From positions 1 through 7,647 of the forward strand of contig JAGOEH010000150.1 in the NCBI GenBank assembly GCA_017997825.1: a stretch of 7,647 nt of DNA, written 5' to 3'. Positions 6,617 to 7,647 of the stretch are shown piece by piece (the first letter of the stretch is position 1; each line of letters begins with the position of its first letter). The notes beneath the pieces were generated by a model that was not told the DNA's origin, made no database searches, and saw only the letters and a list, made by a program, of their open reading frames with translations. This DNA is from Candidatus Delongbacteria bacterium. GTDB lineage: Bacteria > JAGOEH01. A program made the translations under genes and the position numbers.

Positions 6617-6623
6617 CTCCTTT
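6617..6623 (-). promoter_or_regulatory. Shine-Dalgarno AAAGGAG that sets the serine hydrolase start
   Basis: AAAGGAG ends five bases before ATG at 6611. That start places the hydrophobic signal core directly after Met-Arg, as expected of an exported protein. The in-frame ATG at 6626 overlaps this site's upstream flank and has no Shine-Dalgarno of its own. Confidence 0.7.
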
Positions 6624-6686
6624 CATATTCCGGTCATGACGAACCGTCTGAATGATTTCATTTGCACCCAATCCCTCTGAATCCGA

Positions 6687-6707
6687 TATACTCCGGGTAA
6701 ACTCCGG
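6687..6707 (-). repeat. Tandem direct repeat CCGGAGTWTA, period 11, in the hydrolase leader
   Basis: On the minus strand CCGGAGTTTA (6698-6707) and CCGGAGTATA (6687-6696) repeat with one mismatch in ten and an 11-base period, about one helical turn. They lie roughly 10-30 bases downstream of the start site predicted from the promoter at 6723-6751. Outer ATCCG/CGGAT arms (6681-6685 and 6705-6709) could also pair. This could be a regulator-binding site; the protein is unknown. Confidence 0.4.
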
Positions 6708-6722
6708 ATCCTCCCTAATGCT

Positions 6723-6751
6723 ATTTTAATCTGATGCGTTCAAAAAATCAA
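6723..6751 (-). promoter_or_regulatory. Sigma70-like promoter of the serine hydrolase
   Basis: On the minus strand TTGATT (6746-6751) and TAAAAT (6723-6728, 5 of 6 matches to TATAAT) are spaced by exactly 17 bases. The start site would be near 6716, giving a leader of about 105 bases. A perfect A/T inverted repeat lies immediately upstream. This is the best promoter match in the window and separates the hydrolase from the two-component operon before it. Confidence 0.6.
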
Positions 6752-6754
6752 TAC

Positions 6755-6769
6755 TTATTTTCAAAATAA
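6755..6769. repeat. Perfect palindrome TTATTTT-C-AAAATAA just upstream of the -35
   Basis: Seven-base arms pair exactly around one base. It sits between the LytTR gene stop and the hydrolase -35 box, three bases from the latter. It may be an operator or activator site, an UP-like A/T element, or part of a weak terminator for the regulator transcript, since T6 follows a few bases later on the minus strand. Its purely A/T composition makes chance occurrence more likely. Confidence 0.35.
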
Positions 6770-6793
6770 TGATATCGGAATAACCGAATACGT

Positions 6794-7552
6794 TTAGATC
6801 ATCAACTTCTTAAGATTTTTCTCCCCGGTCCGGCTGAGCGGCAAAATCGTTCCGTCCTTCAAGCGGACCTGATATCGGCCCTCTCTCGGATCGGTGATTT
6901 CGACCATGGCATCCAGATTGATGATCGAGGAGCGATGAATCCGGACAAATCGGGCCGGGTCCAGGCGTTCCTCCAGAAACTGAAGGGTGTGGGAGATCAG
7001 ATGGGTTTCCTTTTCGAGATGGAGCTGGACATAATCATCCATGGCTTCGATCCAATAGATTTCAGCGGTATTGACAAACAGAATTTTGCGGGGGGTTTTG
7101 ACCAGGATCCGCTGGAGGTAGACGGGAGCAGCCGGAAGATGTTGAATCAGATGGTCGATCAGACGTCGATTGGATTGGTCGTGTTCCAGATCCAGAACCC
7201 GTTTGACGGCGGTCCGGAATCGGACGACGTCGTAAGGTTTCAGCAGATAATCCAGGGCATTCACTTCAAAGGCCCGGATGGCGTAATGATCATAGGCGGT
7301 AGAAAAAACGACCCGGGGCCGATCGGCCGGATCGAGTTGCTGTAGGAGTTCAAACCCGTTCATTTCAGGCATTTGGATATCCAGAAAAATCAGATCGGGA
7401 TGAAGGCTCCGAATCATTTCAAAGGCTTCATACCCGTCCCGGCATTCGCCGATAATCTCCAGCTCCGGACATGAAGCGGCCAATTCCCGGATCAGGTCTC
7501 GGGCTGGTTTTTCGTCATCGATGATCAGCGTCCGGATCCGAAGCGGAATCAT
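6794..7552 (-). CDS. LytTR-family response regulator
   Basis: A 252-residue protein from ATG at 7552, preceded by GGAG eight bases upstream. The receiver domain (about 5-122) has acidic-pocket Asp12-Asp13, phospho-acceptor Asp58 (FLDIQMP), Thr85 (FSTAYD) and Lys105-Pro106 (LLKPY). The LytTR DNA-binding domain (about 148-250) shows KTPRKILFVNTAEIYWIEA, RFVRIHRSSIINL and LPLSRTGEKNLKKL. Family knowledge: LytTR regulators bind direct-repeat sites and usually act with a LytS-type membrane kinase. That arrangement is seen here, because the start overlaps the stop of the upstream kinase-like gene as ATGA, so translation is probably coupled. Target genes are unknown; the hydrolase just downstream is the nearest candidate. 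A longer TTG-initiated frame at 7591 lies inside the upstream gene and is less likely. Confidence 0.95.
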   Translation of the reverse strand: MIPLRIRTLIIDDEKPARDLIRELAASCPELEIIGECRDGYEAFEMIRSLHPDLIFLDIQMPEMNGFELLQQLDPADRPRVVFSTAYDHYAIRAFEVNALDYLLKPYDVVRFRTAVKRVLDLEHDQSNRRLIDHLIQHLPAAPVYLQRILVKTPRKILFVNTAEIYWIEAMDDYVQLHLEKETHLISHTLQFLEERLDPARFVRIHRSSIINLDAMVEITDPREGRYQVRLKDGTILPLSRTGEKNLKKLMI

Positions 7553-7647
7553 AGCGTACTCTCCGGAGGGTTTATCGGGATCTCCAGCCAAACGGTGAAG
7601 GTATCGGGCCGGGAGAGATCCAGTTCGAAGCGGTACTGATTGCCATA
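7549..7647 (-). CDS. C-terminal end of a probable LytS-type sensor histidine kinase, partial
   Basis: Only the last 32 codons and the stop are inside the window. The peptide begins YGNQYRFELDLSRPD and ends VWLEIPINPPESTL. This resembles the closing strands of the HATPase domain in LytS/YehU-type kinases, where a phrase of the form GT-x-V-x-x-x-IP usually precedes a short tail. The call rests mainly on position: the gene runs straight into a LytTR response regulator with a four-base ATGA overlap (stop 7549-7551, start 7550-7552), the usual kinase-regulator layout. No catalytic motif is present in this fragment. Confidence 0.7.
   Translation of the reverse strand, partial: YGNQYRFELDLSRPDTFTVWLEIPINPPESTL
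7561..7564 (-). promoter_or_regulatory. Shine-Dalgarno GGAG for the LytTR regulator, inside the kinase gene
   Basis: GGAG lies eight bases before ATG at 7552 and within the last codons of the upstream kinase gene. It supports the ATGA-coupled start over the earlier in-frame TTG. Confidence 0.55.

Noticed and set aside
6771-6790. TATTCGG/CCGATA stem after the LytTR stop, as a terminator
   Set aside because: The pairing needs a bulge, has a weak stem, and is not followed directly by a T run.
6935-7345. Plus-strand open frame of about 136 codons
   Set aside because: It is antisense to the LytTR regulator receiver and linker; the real gene is unambiguous.

Overview
The window looks like chromosomal DNA from a Gram-negative bacterium, probably of the FCB / Calditrichota-KSB1 sort. 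The evidence is an outer-membrane TonB-dependent receptor with an N-terminal carboxypeptidase-regulatory-like domain whose wording is typical of that group, together with LytTR-type signalling and a periplasmic serine hydrolase. This placement is inference from protein style; no taxonomic marker is present. By hand count of sample lines, most genes are about 50-55% G+C, while the cyclic-di-GMP gene in the middle is nearer 42%.

Layout, left to right. (1) 1-2280, minus strand: the first 760 codons of a TonB-dependent receptor whose 3' end lies outside the window. It is open across the whole stretch. (2) 2281-2612: a 332-base A+T-rich divergent intergenic region with a perfect 6-bp inverted repeat, long A/T tracts and candidate promoters. 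(3) 2616-4460, plus strand: a soluble EAL-CBS-CBS-GGDEF protein for cyclic-di-GMP metabolism, with a complete-looking EAL active site and a GGDDF variant signature. (4) 4436-5554, minus strand: a soluble PAS-HisKA-HATPase sensor kinase whose 3' end overlaps that of the EAL gene by 25 bases, tail to tail. (5) 5667-6611, minus strand: an exported class-A beta-lactamase-fold serine hydrolase with SxxK, SDN and KTG but no recognisable Glu166 omega-loop motif. (6) 6794-7552, minus strand: a LytTR response regulator. (7) 7549 to the window end, minus strand: the last 32 codons of the gene just upstream, almost certainly its LytS-type histidine kinase, joined to the regulator by an ATGA stop/start overlap.

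How the parts may fit together. The kinase fragment and LytTR regulator form a translationally coupled two-component operon. The serine hydrolase has a good sigma70-like promoter of its own, flanked by a direct repeat and a palindrome that could be regulator sites. The orphan PAS kinase also has a plausible promoter of its own, with a consensus TTGACA. The cyclic-di-GMP protein and PAS kinase share an overlapping 3' end, so their transcripts must be antisense to each other there. Starts were moved inward from the longest open frames for the four complete genes because good Shine-Dalgarno sequences sit before internal ATG codons.

I see no mobile element, CRISPR array, tRNA or rRNA, and no clear new defence or biosynthetic system. 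The most unusual items are the reversed EAL-first domain order with a CBS pair, the beta-lactamase-like protein without its deacylation motif, and several operator-like repeats at promoters.
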